Positions 8,344 through 17,189 of a DNA stretch of 64,000 nucleotides are shown in pieces; within the stretch, counting starts at the first letter, position 1; every line of letters begins with the position of its first letter. The DNA lies in NCBI RefSeq assembly GCF_001544795.2, contig NZ_FCOI02000013.1:124001-188000 (forward strand), written 5' to 3'. A model generated the notes under the pieces. That model saw nothing but the letters and a program-made list of their open reading frames with translations, did no database searches and was not told the origin of the DNA. A program made the position numbers and the translations under genes. The stretch comes from Caballeronia temeraria. GTDB taxonomy: Bacteria; Pseudomonadota; Gammaproteobacteria; Burkholderiales; Burkholderiaceae.

Positions 8344-9480
8344 TTATTGAGCGAACGCGGCTGCGACATGCGCCGCGACCGCGCAGACTTGCTCATCCGC
8401 GCCTTTGCGCCCGACGATCTGCAAGCCGGCCTTGAGCGATGAACCTAGCACCGGAAGAGGCAAGCTCAGTGCAGGATGTCCGCTGAGATTGAATGGCCTG
8501 ATCAACGACGACATAGCAATCACCGATGTTCCCGCGCGCGCCGCTTCGAGCGTGATCGGAAACGCGGGCAGGGTCGGGAGCGCGAGCACATCGACGTCTT
8601 CTAGTGAGCGATTCACAGCGGCCGTGAAGATGCGCCTCACGTTCTCCGCGGCTTCGAGATCAGCAGTAGTGGTGTTCGATGCCATGCGCAGACGTGCATC
8701 GAGATCCGCGCCTATCTTTCCGGTCTCGACGAGATGACCGAACGCATGCCATGTCTCCGCGTTGATGACGGCGAGACCGGCGGCGAAGGCATCGGCCATC
8801 GATGCCAGTTCGACATCGCCTGATGCGAGTCCTGCACGATGCACGGCCTGTCCGACCGCTTTAACGATATCTTCATCCGCAACCACGGAAACAATGCCGA
8901 CGCGAACCGTCGCTGCATCGCGCCGTGCAATGCGCGCATCGAACGATGGATCGATCGCGGACATGGCGTCGATCAAGATGCGCATTTCGCGCGCGAACGG
9001 GCCGACGCAATCGAGCGTCGTTTCGACCGGTGCCACGCCGCGTCGCGATACGCGTCCGAAGGTCGGCTTCAATCCGATCACGCCGCAGCATGCAGCAGGG
9101 CCGCGCACGGAGCCGCCCGTATCGGTGCCGAGCGCGGCATCGACGAGCCCGAGTCCGACAGCCGAAGCCGACCCGCTCGACGATCCGCCCGGAATGCGCG
9201 TCGCGTCCTGAGGGTTCAGCGGTGTGCCGGTGAAGTCATTGATGCCGGTCATGCCGAACGCAAGCTCGTGCATGTTGGCCTTGCCCTTGATGCGCCAGCC
9301 CGCATCGAGCAGACGCTGCACGACATCGGCATGCTCGATTGCAGCCGGTGCATCGGAGAGCGCGCGACTGGCTGCCGTGGTCGGATAACCTGCAACATCG
9401 ATGCTGTCCTTGATCGCGATGGTCGGACCATCGGCATCGTCTCGCGCGCGCAAATCGAACTCGCTGATAAAGGCGCTCAT
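8344..9480 (-). CDS. iacH: Amidase-signature hydrolase (iacH-like)
   Basis: Amidase of 378 residues with the complete Ser-cisSer-Lys triad: K24 in IAIKDSIDV, S102 in PGGSSSGSA and S124 in GTDTGGSVRGP. Its start overlaps the stop of iacI by four bases (ATGA), indicating translational coupling. Thirteen bases separate it from iacE. Amidases of this type are constant members of iac clusters, though their exact step is less settled than those of IacA, IacC and IacE. Confidence 0.87.
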   Translation of the reverse strand: MSAFISEFDLRARDDADGPTIAIKDSIDVAGYPTTAASRALSDAPAAIEHADVVQRLLDAGWRIKGKANMHELAFGMTGINDFTGTPLNPQDATRIPGGSSSGSASAVGLGLVDAALGTDTGGSVRGPAACCGVIGLKPTFGRVSRRGVAPVETTLDCVGPFAREMRILIDAMSAIDPSFDARIARRDAATVRVGIVSVVADEDIVKAVGQAVHRAGLASGDVELASMADAFAAGLAVINAETWHAFGHLVETGKIGADLDARLRMASNTTTADLEAAENVRRIFTAAVNRSLEDVDVLALPTLPAFPITLEAARAGTSVIAMSSLIRPFNLSGHPALSLPLPVLGSSLKAGLQIVGRKGADEQVCAVAAHVAAAFAQ

Positions 9481-9995
9481 GCGTTCGTCTCCTTGCGAAC
9501 GTTGACTTGCCACGGCGCGTTGAAAAGGCGCTCGGTGCGGAAATGCCGAATCAGCCATGCGTAATTTCCATTGCGCTGGATCGGCACGAAATCGATTTCC
9601 AGGCGCGCGGCGATAAGCTCGGCCTTCGCATCGACATAACCCGATGCCTGTAACATGATCCATCGTCCTTTGGCGATATTGCCATCGACATGGATATGCT
9701 CCGACGTCAGGAAATGCACGTTGGTCGTGAAATGCGGTGACGGCGGCAGATAACGTTGCAGCATTTCGACGATCGCCGCGCGTCCTTGCAGACGCCCAAA
9801 TTTTTGCGCATAGTGCGGGCCGATACCTTCCCAGATAGCGTCATCGGTGAAAAGCGCGGATAGCGATTCCCCTTCGAGTGGCGCACAAGGCACGTCGCAT
9901 AGCGCCATATAACGCGCGATGGTCTTGCGCACTTCGTTCTGTGCTTCGAGTGCGTGAAGTCTTGCGAGTAACGCATCGATGGTGATTTGCGTCAT
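9477..9995 (-). CDS. iacI: SnoaL/NTF2-like protein (iacI-like)
   Basis: A 172-residue protein with a cone-shaped NTF2-like fold: ALEAQNEVRKTIARYMALCD, LFTDDAIWEGIG and GYVDAKAELIAARLEIDFV are the usual helical and sheet segments. Such folds serve as small isomerases, cyclases or hydroxylase accessory proteins. It lies between iacB (4 bases) and iacH (overlapping) in one transcript, the position IacI has in known clusters. The catalytic role is not deducible from the sequence. Confidence 0.8.
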   Translation of the reverse strand: MTQITIDALLARLHALEAQNEVRKTIARYMALCDVPCAPLEGESLSALFTDDAIWEGIGPHYAQKFGRLQGRAAIVEMLQRYLPPSPHFTTNVHFLTSEHIHVDGNIAKGRWIMLQASGYVDAKAELIAARLEIDFVPIQRNGNYAWLIRHFRTERLFNAPWQVNVRKETNA

Positions 9996-9999
9996 AACG

Positions 10000-10377
10000 T
10001 CATGCGTTATTGGTTGCAGCGGCCGGAACCGTCAATGCACGCCCCACGCGCGCTTCGATCTTTCCATAACGCCAGAGGTTATAGTCGCCAACGGGCGTCG
10101 TGCGATAGAGATTGCACACGGCGACGGCCGTGTCGAAATCGGCGACGTCGGCCATGATGTAGAACGTCCACGGCGCGCCATCGGACTGACCGACGACGAG
10201 ACGATCGTCGTCCATGACGCCTAGCACGCGCACGTTTTCCATCGCTTCGATGGCGGCAAGCATCTTGCCGTAGGCTTGCCATACATCGCCGATCTCCTCG
10301 CGTGGCAGATCGAAGAAGTTCTGGGTCACGCCGCAGCAAAAGAGCACGCGCAAAGGGAGATTTCGGTTATCGGTCAT
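10000..10377 (-). CDS. iacB: IacB-like conserved protein
   Basis: A 125-residue soluble protein without a catalytic motif I can name. PWTFYIMADVADFDTAVAVCNLYRTTPVGDYNLWRYGKIEARVGRAL suggests a ferredoxin-like alpha/beta fold (dimeric alpha-beta barrel type). A small conserved protein of this sort, IacB, accompanies IacA in indole-acetate clusters. It sits 36 bases after iacA and 4 bases before iacI. Name given by synteny; biochemical role unknown. Confidence 0.72.
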   Translation of the reverse strand: MTDNRNLPLRVLFCCGVTQNFFDLPREEIGDVWQAYGKMLAAIEAMENVRVLGVMDDDRLVVGQSDGAPWTFYIMADVADFDTAVAVCNLYRTTPVGDYNLWRYGKIEARVGRALTVPAAATNNA

Positions 10378-10412
10378 GTAGCGTTGCTCCTGTCGTTATT
10401 CGATGAAAGTGA

Positions 10413-11576
10413 TCAGAGATAGCCGGGAATCGGCGGCACGCCGACGAACACGGCACCGGCGCCGTCGTAATTGCCTTCGCCGAGGAATGCGTGTTGCGTG
10501 ACGACCATCGCGTCGCGCATGAGTCGTTGCAACGGATGCGTTCGATAAATCGCCATCGTGCCGCCCAGCCGATAGGCGCGATTCACGACGTCCGCGCCTT
10601 CGCGTGCAATCTGCGTGGCGGAAAGGCGCAACAGGCTGACTTGTTCCGGGGTGACTTCATTGCCCGCGAGAATCGATTGCCAGACGCTGTACGTCGATTC
10701 ATAGAAGAACGCGCGCGCGGAACGCAATTGCGCCTCGGCTTTTGCAAGCTCGATTCGGTAATACGCGCGATCCGCGAGTTGGGGCGCGCCGGTCGTGGTC
10801 TTCCTGCCGCCCGCCATATGATTGGCGACATCGAGGGCCGCGCGCGCGAGACCCAGATTTACGACAGCGAGCACTTGCGCCGCGTAAGCGATGGTCGGAT
10901 AGCGATAGAGCGGTTCATCGACAGTCGATGCGCCGCCGCGCACGAAGGTCCAGTCTTCATCCACGAACTGATCCGTCACGCGCAAGTCGTGACTGCCGGT
11001 GCCCTGCATGCCGACGACGTTCCAGTTCTCGACGATCTCCACCTGTGACGGCCGGAACACCGCGGTGCGCGGCTTGCCCGGCGCTTCGCCCGGTTTGCCC
11101 GTGCCGATGCCTACACCGAGCCAGTCTGCGCCTTTGCAACCGCTTGCGAACTTCCACGTGCCGTTCACGCGATATCCGCCCGGCGCGGCTTGTGCGTTCT
11201 GCACGGGGAACAGTCCGCCGGCAAACACCTGATCGGGGCCATCGGCATAAATCTGTTCCTGAGTCGCGAGCGGCAACGCGGCGAGATAGAGATTCGCGGA
11301 GCCGAAACTCGCGACCCACGCGGCAGAGCCGTCGGCGACTGCAATGCGTTCGATCATCCCGAGGAATTCGCCAGGTGCGCGCGCATCGCCGCCGAAGCGT
11401 TTGGGCGTAGCCGCGCGATAGATCCCGACGCGCTTCAACTTTTCGATGACATCGCGCGGCACGTGTGACAGCCGGTCGAATTCGTCGCGACGTGCGGCGA
11501 TTTCGGTGATGACGTCGTCGAGCGTCACGTCATCGAATTGATCGCGTATAGCGACGGCAGTCGCGGATGCTGACAT
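10413..11576 (-). CDS. iacA: Acyl-CoA dehydrogenase-like flavin monooxygenase (iacA-like)
   Basis: A 387-residue member of the acyl-CoA dehydrogenase/HpaH-type flavin oxygenase family. GGYRVNGTWKFASGCKGADWL and WNVVGMQGTGSHDLRVTDQFV are the flavin-contact strands, followed by a helical C-terminal domain. In iac clusters this enzyme carries out the first hydroxylation of indole-3-acetate using reduced flavin. AGGAGAC precedes the ATG at 11576; the frame remains open to 11747 but without a better start. It is the first gene of the run reading through iacB, I, H and E and is divergent from the sensor kinase. Confidence 0.87.
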   Translation of the reverse strand: MSASATAVAIRDQFDDVTLDDVITEIAARRDEFDRLSHVPRDVIEKLKRVGIYRAATPKRFGGDARAPGEFLGMIERIAVADGSAAWVASFGSANLYLAALPLATQEQIYADGPDQVFAGGLFPVQNAQAAPGGYRVNGTWKFASGCKGADWLGVGIGTGKPGEAPGKPRTAVFRPSQVEIVENWNVVGMQGTGSHDLRVTDQFVDEDWTFVRGGASTVDEPLYRYPTIAYAAQVLAVVNLGLARAALDVANHMAGGRKTTTGAPQLADRAYYRIELAKAEAQLRSARAFFYESTYSVWQSILAGNEVTPEQVSLLRLSATQIAREGADVVNRAYRLGGTMAIYRTHPLQRLMRDAMVVTQHAFLGEGNYDGAGAVFVGVPPIPGYL

Positions 11577-11647
11577 GGGGACGTCTCCTTTTCGTTTGTA
11601 TGGCGCATGAAAATAAATGGAAGTGCGTTGACGCCGCACAGATTGAT

Positions 11648-11672
11648 GCCAGTCTAGAAACGCAAAAAGATG
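11648..11672 (-). promoter_or_regulatory. iacA promoter-like element
   Basis: Plus-strand text GCCAGTCTAGAAACG then CAAAAAGATGG, about 75 bases before the iacA start codon. It matches 4268-4295 almost base for base and 6720-6743 in part. On the minus strand it contains TAGACT as a possible -10 hexamer. A likely binding or core-promoter element for the operon. Confidence 0.42.
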
Positions 11673-11761
11673 GAAACAATTGGGAAGGCGAGCGCCGGGA
11701 TCGGTGATGCATCCCGGTCGGATAAAGAAATCTTTAGGGACGTCCAAGGCGCGCCGATGTT

Positions 11762-13267
11762 ATGGTTATCGTTGCAGCCCTGTTTCCCCGCGCCAATATG
11801 AACTTCCCCGCTGAAGACGATTTTCGACGCCTGCTCGACGCACTGACTCAATGCGTGTTGCTGCATGACGCGCGGACGAAGGCGATCGTCTGGGCCAATC
11901 GCGCGGCGTGCATCGCACTCGGCTTTTCGGTGGAGGAATTGCTTCCGCTCAAGGCGCACGACATGACGCGCGACGACATCCGATATCGCCGCGAAATAGC
12001 CGTGAACGCGATGGACCGTTCCATCACCGAAGGGCCGCAAAGCTACGAATGGTGCTATCGCTCGCGCGCGGGCGTCGACATGTTGTCCGAGGCGATCGCC
12101 ACCTACGTGCCGCTCTCCGGGAACGAAGTGGTGATGGTGCAGTTCCGTGACATCAGCGCGGAAGACGCGATGCGTCAGAAGTTGCGTCGCTATGAATCGC
12201 GCTTGCGGGAGTACATGCAGGATCTGGGCGAGGGCGTCGCAGTGCTGACGCCGCGCGGCAAGGTAAGTTTCATTAGCGAGTCGGGCAGGCGCGTGCTCGG
12301 CGTCGCGAGCGATGCAGCGCTCGGCGTCGCGCTCGACTATTGCACGAGAGAGGACCGCGAGCGGCTGGTCGCTCAGTTGCGCAGCGCGACGCGACAGCAT
12401 TCGACGCCCGCCCAACGCTATGCGATCACGCGGCGTGACGGCGCGAAGCGATGGCTGCGTATCACGTGCAGGCGCATCGATATCGAAGACGGCACGCTGG
12501 TGCATTTCCGCGATATCAGCGATGAAGTGGCGATAGAAGAAGCACGCCGCAACGAAGCGCGCATGCTCGAATACGCGGGGCGCTATAACGCGATGGGCGA
12601 AATGGCCACGGCGATCGCGCACGAGTTGAGTCAGCCACTCGCCGCCGTTCGCAACTTCATCGAGGGCGCGATACAGCGGCTTGCACAACCGGATTCCATC
12701 GATAGCGCGATCTGGGGTCTGCGAGCAGCGGACCGGCAAGCCGAGCACGCGGCACACATCATCAAGAGCGTGCGCGAGTTCATCGTGAAGCGCGAGCCTG
12801 TGGAAGCTCAGGCGGATCTTCGCGACGTGCTCGCGGATGTCGCGTACTTCATTCAATTGCGCGCGCGCGATGAAGGCGTAACGGTCATGATCGAACAATC
12901 GCGCGAGCCATTGCCGATACGCTGCGAGCGCGTGCTCATCGGTCAAGTCGTTCTCAATCTCGCATTCAATGCCGTCGAAGCGTTGAGTGGCGGGAAGGCG
13001 TCGACGGGCATCGTCACGCTCGCCACGATGATGAAGGGCGACACGGCCGAACTTCATGTCATCGATAACGGACCGGGCGTTCCAGACGATGCGCTCGAAC
13101 GCCTGTTCGACGGCTTTTCTTCGGCCAAGGCAGGCGGCAACGGCATCGGCTTGTCGTTGTGCAAGAACATCGTGTCGCGGCACGAAGGGCGTATCTGGGC
13201 GCAACGCGCGGCAAGCGGTGGGCTCGAGTGCTGCGTCGCGTTGCCCTTGTCCCATCGCGCGGATTGA
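11762..13267 (+). CDS. FixL-like PAS sensor histidine kinase
   Basis: Soluble sensor kinase of 501 residues; no membrane segment is visible. Two PAS domains (about 20-135 and 150-262) are followed by a dimerisation/phospho-acceptor region with H287 in AIAHELSQPLAAVRNF, a FixL/TodS-type H-box. The ATPase domain has N403 in VLNLAFNAVEAL, DNGPG at 435-439, and GNGIGLSLCKN. A later start at 11798 (MNFPAED) is possible. It is divergent from iacA. Its cytosolic PAS domains could sense an indole-acetate-derived ligand; partner is probably the regulator at 6884-7579. Confidence 0.86.
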   Translation: MVIVAALFPRANMNFPAEDDFRRLLDALTQCVLLHDARTKAIVWANRAACIALGFSVEELLPLKAHDMTRDDIRYRREIAVNAMDRSITEGPQSYEWCYRSRAGVDMLSEAIATYVPLSGNEVVMVQFRDISAEDAMRQKLRRYESRLREYMQDLGEGVAVLTPRGKVSFISESGRRVLGVASDAALGVALDYCTREDRERLVAQLRSATRQHSTPAQRYAITRRDGAKRWLRITCRRIDIEDGTLVHFRDISDEVAIEEARRNEARMLEYAGRYNAMGEMATAIAHELSQPLAAVRNFIEGAIQRLAQPDSIDSAIWGLRAADRQAEHAAHIIKSVREFIVKREPVEAQADLRDVLADVAYFIQLRARDEGVTVMIEQSREPLPIRCERVLIGQVVLNLAFNAVEALSGGKASTGIVTLATMMKGDTAELHVIDNGPGVPDDALERLFDGFSSAKAGGNGIGLSLCKNIVSRHEGRIWAQRAASGGLECCVALPLSHRAD

Positions 13268-13283
13268 CACGATGTTCCGCATT

Positions 13284-13784
13284 TCAAAGCAGAAAGCCGA
13301 TTGCGCTCAACGCTTCGGTCGAATCGATCAGGCGAATAACCTTTTCGATCAGCTTCGGTTCGCCGCTCGCCAAACTGATCTTATGCGTGAGATCGGCGGC
13401 GAAGATCGTCGATACGCCGCGCTTGTAGGCAACGATCACCTGCGCCGATTTCACTTCCACGATGTCCGCGCTGTCGCTCGACAAGGTGAAGCGCGAAACG
13501 GTACGCACCGTGCGCGCCGCGTCGGATGCGGACGCGGAATAGCCCGACGTCATGCGTTGCACGCGCAACTCGCGCATGTGCTGATCATCGTAGGCATAGT
13601 TCAGGGTCGCGGCGAAGTCGGTCGCGTTCGGATCGATCGGCACCACATAGAAGCCTTGCGGGTCCCACATGTCGAGCCACGCACGATAGTCACGCCGATC
13701 GAGCAACTCGGCTTCACGCCAGATGAATTCGATCGCGCGCGCGAACGTCTGTTGAGAGAAGAGTGCGTTGCGATCGTCCATCAT
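13284..13784 (-). CDS. iacD: Aromatic-ring hydroxylating dioxygenase, beta subunit (iacD-like)
   Basis: Small subunit of a Rieske non-haem iron dioxygenase, 166 residues, with an NTF2-like fold (AIEFIWREAELLDRRDYRAWLDMW). The start chosen at 13784 gives a four-base ATGA overlap with the alpha-subunit stop, and GGAG lies just upstream inside iacC. An upstream in-frame ATG at 13808 has no ribosome site. With IacC it forms the oxygenase component proposed to open the route from the oxindole intermediate toward catechol. Confidence 0.88.
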   Translation of the reverse strand: MMDDRNALFSQQTFARAIEFIWREAELLDRRDYRAWLDMWDPQGFYVVPIDPNATDFAATLNYAYDDQHMRELRVQRMTSGYSASASDAARTVRTVSRFTLSSDSADIVEVKSAQVIVAYKRGVSTIFAADLTHKISLASGEPKLIEKVIRLIDSTEALSAIGFLL

Positions 13785-15064
13785 GCCTGCTCCATCATTG
13801 CGCGCCATTGCCTGTACGCTTCACGCATGCCGGTTTCGTCCGTGGCGTGCGCGGTCTTTTCGCCGTTCGCTGCAGTCGTTTCGCGGTTCAGGCCGCGATT
13901 GACGAGAATCGGCACATCAGGGCCCGCATGCGAGCCGCGTTGCACGCGTTCCCATGCTTCGGCATCGTCGGGGCTGCCAAAGCCGAACGGGCCCTGGAAG
14001 TGTTCGTGTATGCGCAGGCGCACGCGATTCGCTTCCTCGGGTCCGCCATCCATCGCGAGTGCGACGTGGCGAATTTCCGTTTCCTCTGCGGAAATGGGAC
14101 GCAAGACACGGAAGAACGCCATCGAGAGCGCGAGATTCGGAAAGAGATTCAGATTGAAGCCCACGCCCATCAGCGAGCGCACGATGCGGCGCACTTCCTC
14201 CGGCGTGTGTTTCTCGGCGAGCTTTGCGGCGAGATCGTTGAAACGCTCCGGCAACGGCGCGCCGTCGTCCTTGTCGAGATCGACGAGTTCGGGAACCAGC
14301 ACCGCAAGGCTATGGCCATTTCCGAGCGAGCGGCAGAAGGCATCGTCGCTCGTCATGAAACTCGTGATGGCGGCCGCGGTTTCGTCGTCGATCGATTTCA
14401 TCCACGATTTATGCACGACCGGAAAATGATAAAGATCGGTCGTGTTTTCGAGTTGGATCTTCCAGTTGCCTTTGAACTTGAACTTGTGCTCGCCGTTGGC
14501 CTTGATCGGATAGCCTGCGCCTTGCTTCATGAAGAGGTCGATCCACGGTTTGGCTCCGCCGAGAAAGTCTTCCAGTGGTTCGGTTGCTTCGTTGAAGCTC
14601 GCGAAGATCAAGCCCTGATAGATCCCGACGCGCAATTTCTTGAGCGGCAGATCGCCTTTTTCGCAGACGCCTTCATAACCGTCGCCATAAGGCAATGCGC
14701 GCAGCGCGCCATCGAGCGCATAGGACCAGCTGTGATACGGACACGTGAAGCCTTTTGCATTGCCTTTGTGCTCTTCACATACGGTGGCGCCGCGATGACG
14801 GCAGCGGTTTTGCAGCACGTGTACGGCGCCGCTCTTGTCGCGCACGACGATCACCGGCTGGCGGCCGATGGTCGTCGTCACGAAATCGCCTGGCTTCGGC
14901 AACTCGCTTTCATGTGCGACCCAGATCCACGTCTTATAGAAGATGCGTTCGAGTTCGGCTTCGAAGAGATCGCTATCGTAGTAAAGCGACGGCTCGATGC
15001 GATCCGCTTGCGCGCGGCGGCCGAGCGCGCTTGTGTCGATGATTTGGGTGGTCGGCGTACTCAT
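13781..15064 (-). CDS. iacC: Aromatic-ring hydroxylating dioxygenase, alpha subunit (iacC-like)
   Basis: Large subunit of a Rieske oxygenase, 427 residues. The [2Fe-2S] ligands are C88 and H90 (CRHRG) and C108 and H111 (CPYH). The catalytic domain contains NWKIQLENTTDLYHFPVVH, which carries the bridging Asp and the first iron His ligands. The frame is open to 15169, but the ATG at 15064 gives the family-like N-terminus. It is divergent from a LysR gene at 15224. Electrons would come from the reductase at 16147-17115. Confidence 0.9.
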   Translation of the reverse strand: MSTPTTQIIDTSALGRRAQADRIEPSLYYDSDLFEAELERIFYKTWIWVAHESELPKPGDFVTTTIGRQPVIVVRDKSGAVHVLQNRCRHRGATVCEEHKGNAKGFTCPYHSWSYALDGALRALPYGDGYEGVCEKGDLPLKKLRVGIYQGLIFASFNEATEPLEDFLGGAKPWIDLFMKQGAGYPIKANGEHKFKFKGNWKIQLENTTDLYHFPVVHKSWMKSIDDETAAAITSFMTSDDAFCRSLGNGHSLAVLVPELVDLDKDDGAPLPERFNDLAAKLAEKHTPEEVRRIVRSLMGVGFNLNLFPNLALSMAFFRVLRPISAEETEIRHVALAMDGGPEEANRVRLRIHEHFQGPFGFGSPDDAEAWERVQRGSHAGPDVPILVNRGLNRETTAANGEKTAHATDETGMREAYRQWRAMMEQA

Positions 15065-15223
15065 CGGTTCGATATAGGGTGAAGTTGATCGGCTAACACG
15101 GGAATAGCGATGTTGATCGGCACATCCTCTCGTTGACATCAGTCTCGCTTTGCGAAGATCATGCGTCAAATCGATTAAAAAACGGGTGCTGGATCAATCC
15201 GGCCGATATCTTGAGAGTTCCCG

Positions 15224-16144
15224 ATGACATCCCTCGACCATGTCGATCTCAATCTGCTGCGTGTATTTCAGGCGATCGTCGAAGAGCGCAGCCTCACCAA
15301 AGCCGGTGAACGGCTCGCGCTTTCTCAGCCAGCGGTGAGCTACTCGCTGGGCCGCCTGCGCACGCTTTTCGATGACACGCTCTTCATCCGGACGCGCGCG
15401 GGCATGCAGCCAACGCCTGTTGCGCTGGAACTTGCCGAGATCGTCGGTCGCGCGCTCGATACCGTGCGCGAGGCATTGCGCTTTGCCGAGCGCTTCGATG
15501 CATCGACGAGCAATCGCACCTTTCGGCTCTCGCTTTCCGATGCCGGAGAAATGGCGTATCTGCCCGCGATATGCCAGGCGCTGCATGAAGCCGCGCCGCG
15601 CGTGAAGCTGCTCGTGGAGCCGTTACCTGTAGAGGAAATCGAGGAGGCAATGCGGTCGAGCCGGCTCGACTTCGCAATCGGCAATCTGCCTTCGCTATTG
15701 CCGCGCACGCGTCACGCGCTGCTGTTCGAGGAAGCCTATGTGTGCATGACGAGAAAGCGCACAGGCCTTCCCGCAGGGGAGACGTTGAGTCTCGATCAGT
15801 TTCTGTCGGCGTCGCACGTTCAGGTTCGCTCGCTCGAACACAGCCATCACGCACTCGACGACGCCCTGCGCTCGCAAGGCGTCGGACGCAATATAGCGCT
15901 CGCACTGCCGCATTTCGTCGCCGTGCCCGGCGTGCTTGCGGTTACGGATCTCTTTGCGACATTGCCCGAGCGGCTCGCGCATATCCTCAATCGAAACGAT
16001 GCGTTTCGCATTTATGCATTGCCCGTTCAACTGCCCAAGGCAGCCGTGACGATGCACTGGCACGAGCACTTTCACGAGGATGAAGGCATCGCGTGGATGC
16101 GCGGCCTCATGACCGACATCCTTGCGGGCTTCGAGAGGTTATGA
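15224..16144 (+). CDS. LysR-family regulator of the iac region
   Basis: A 306-residue LysR protein: helix-turn-helix KAGERLALSQPAVSYSLGRLR (about residues 26-46) and an effector domain. It diverges from iacC with a 159-base intergenic region and its 3' end lies two bases from the stop of iacF, so it is embedded in the iac genes. A LysR-type iac regulator is known from Paraburkholderia clusters besides the two-component system. The effector is probably indole-acetate or an intermediate (inference). Confidence 0.88.
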   Translation: MTSLDHVDLNLLRVFQAIVEERSLTKAGERLALSQPAVSYSLGRLRTLFDDTLFIRTRAGMQPTPVALELAEIVGRALDTVREALRFAERFDASTSNRTFRLSLSDAGEMAYLPAICQALHEAAPRVKLLVEPLPVEEIEEAMRSSRLDFAIGNLPSLLPRTRHALLFEEAYVCMTRKRTGLPAGETLSLDQFLSASHVQVRSLEHSHHALDDALRSQGVGRNIALALPHFVAVPGVLAVTDLFATLPERLAHILNRNDAFRIYALPVQLPKAAVTMHWHEHFHEDEGIAWMRGLMTDILAGFERL

Positions 16145-16146
16145 AG

Positions 16147-17115
16147 TCAGAGGTCGAGCACGAGCACAGGCGAGCGAGAACGGGACACACAGCAACAGAT
16201 CACGCTATTGCTCGCGCGCTCGGCCTTGCTCAGGCAATGATCGCGATGCTCGGGTTCGCCGCTCACGACATCGACCATGCAGGTACCGCAGACACCTTCA
16301 CCGCATGACGTATCCACTTCGATGCCGATCGACGCGAGCGCGTCGACGATGGACGTCGAGGCATCGACGCGCACGGTTTGCCCGGTGCTGGCGAGTTGAA
16401 CGTCGAAGGTATCGAGCGATGTTTCCGTGTCCGCTTGCGGCTCCGCCTTGAAACGTTCGAGATGAACGGCATTGGCAGGCAGGCGCTTTTGTGCGGCGTT
16501 CACGACCACGTCCATGAATGGCGACGGGCCGCAGGTATAGACGTGCGCGTTCTCGTCCGCATCCTGCAGACAGGCATCGAGCTCATCGAAGAGTGCATCG
16601 GGCTCGACGCCGAAATGGAGCTTGACGTGCTTATCGAATGGCGCGCGCGCGAGGAGCGGCAGAAACGCCGCATGTGCTTCACTGCGCGCGAAATAATGCA
16701 GCGCGAAGGGTGCGCCGATTGCGACGAGGCGATACGCCATCGAAAGCAAGGGTGTAATGCCGATGCCCGCGCCGATCAGAATATGCTCGCTGACACCTTC
16801 TTCGAGACGAAACAGATTGCGCGGCGCCCCAATCGATAACTCGCTGCCGATGCTCACTTCGTCATGCAGGGAACGCGAGCCGCCACGGGATTGCTCTTCT
16901 TTTTTAACGGCGAAGAGATGCGAGTCGCGGCAAGCCGGATCGCCGCACAATGAGTATTGCCGTGTGATGCCCGATGGACTCGTCACATCGATATGTGCGC
17001 CCGGTTCATAGGCTTCGAAGGGCAGGCCATCGACACGCGAGATGCTGAACGAGCGCACGCCGTGGGCTTCCTCGCGCAGGGCGTCGACGCGAACCTTGAA
17101 GGTTTGAGCTTGCAT
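16147..17115 (-). CDS. iacF: Phthalate dioxygenase reductase-like oxidoreductase (iacF-like)
   Basis: A 322-residue electron-transfer protein in the order flavin domain, NAD domain, plant-type ferredoxin. GAHIDVTSPSGITRQYSL is the flavin-binding site, LIGAGIGITPLLSM the NAD-binding loop, and CGEGVCGTC with a later Cys in HRDHCLS the [2Fe-2S] ligands near the C-terminus. This layout is that of phthalate/vanillate oxygenase reductases. It would feed electrons to IacC/IacD. AAGG precedes the ATG. The gene is convergent with the LysR gene and lies downstream of an MFS gene. Confidence 0.9.
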   Translation of the reverse strand: MQAQTFKVRVDALREEAHGVRSFSISRVDGLPFEAYEPGAHIDVTSPSGITRQYSLCGDPACRDSHLFAVKKEEQSRGGSRSLHDEVSIGSELSIGAPRNLFRLEEGVSEHILIGAGIGITPLLSMAYRLVAIGAPFALHYFARSEAHAAFLPLLARAPFDKHVKLHFGVEPDALFDELDACLQDADENAHVYTCGPSPFMDVVVNAAQKRLPANAVHLERFKAEPQADTETSLDTFDVQLASTGQTVRVDASTSIVDALASIGIEVDTSCGEGVCGTCMVDVVSGEPEHRDHCLSKAERASNSVICCCVSRSRSPVLVLDL

Positions 17116-17189
17116 GATGCTGCCTTTTCAGTGTGTTCCAGAGAACGATGCGTCGAGCGTAACGCCACTCATCGAATAAGCAAAATAGA

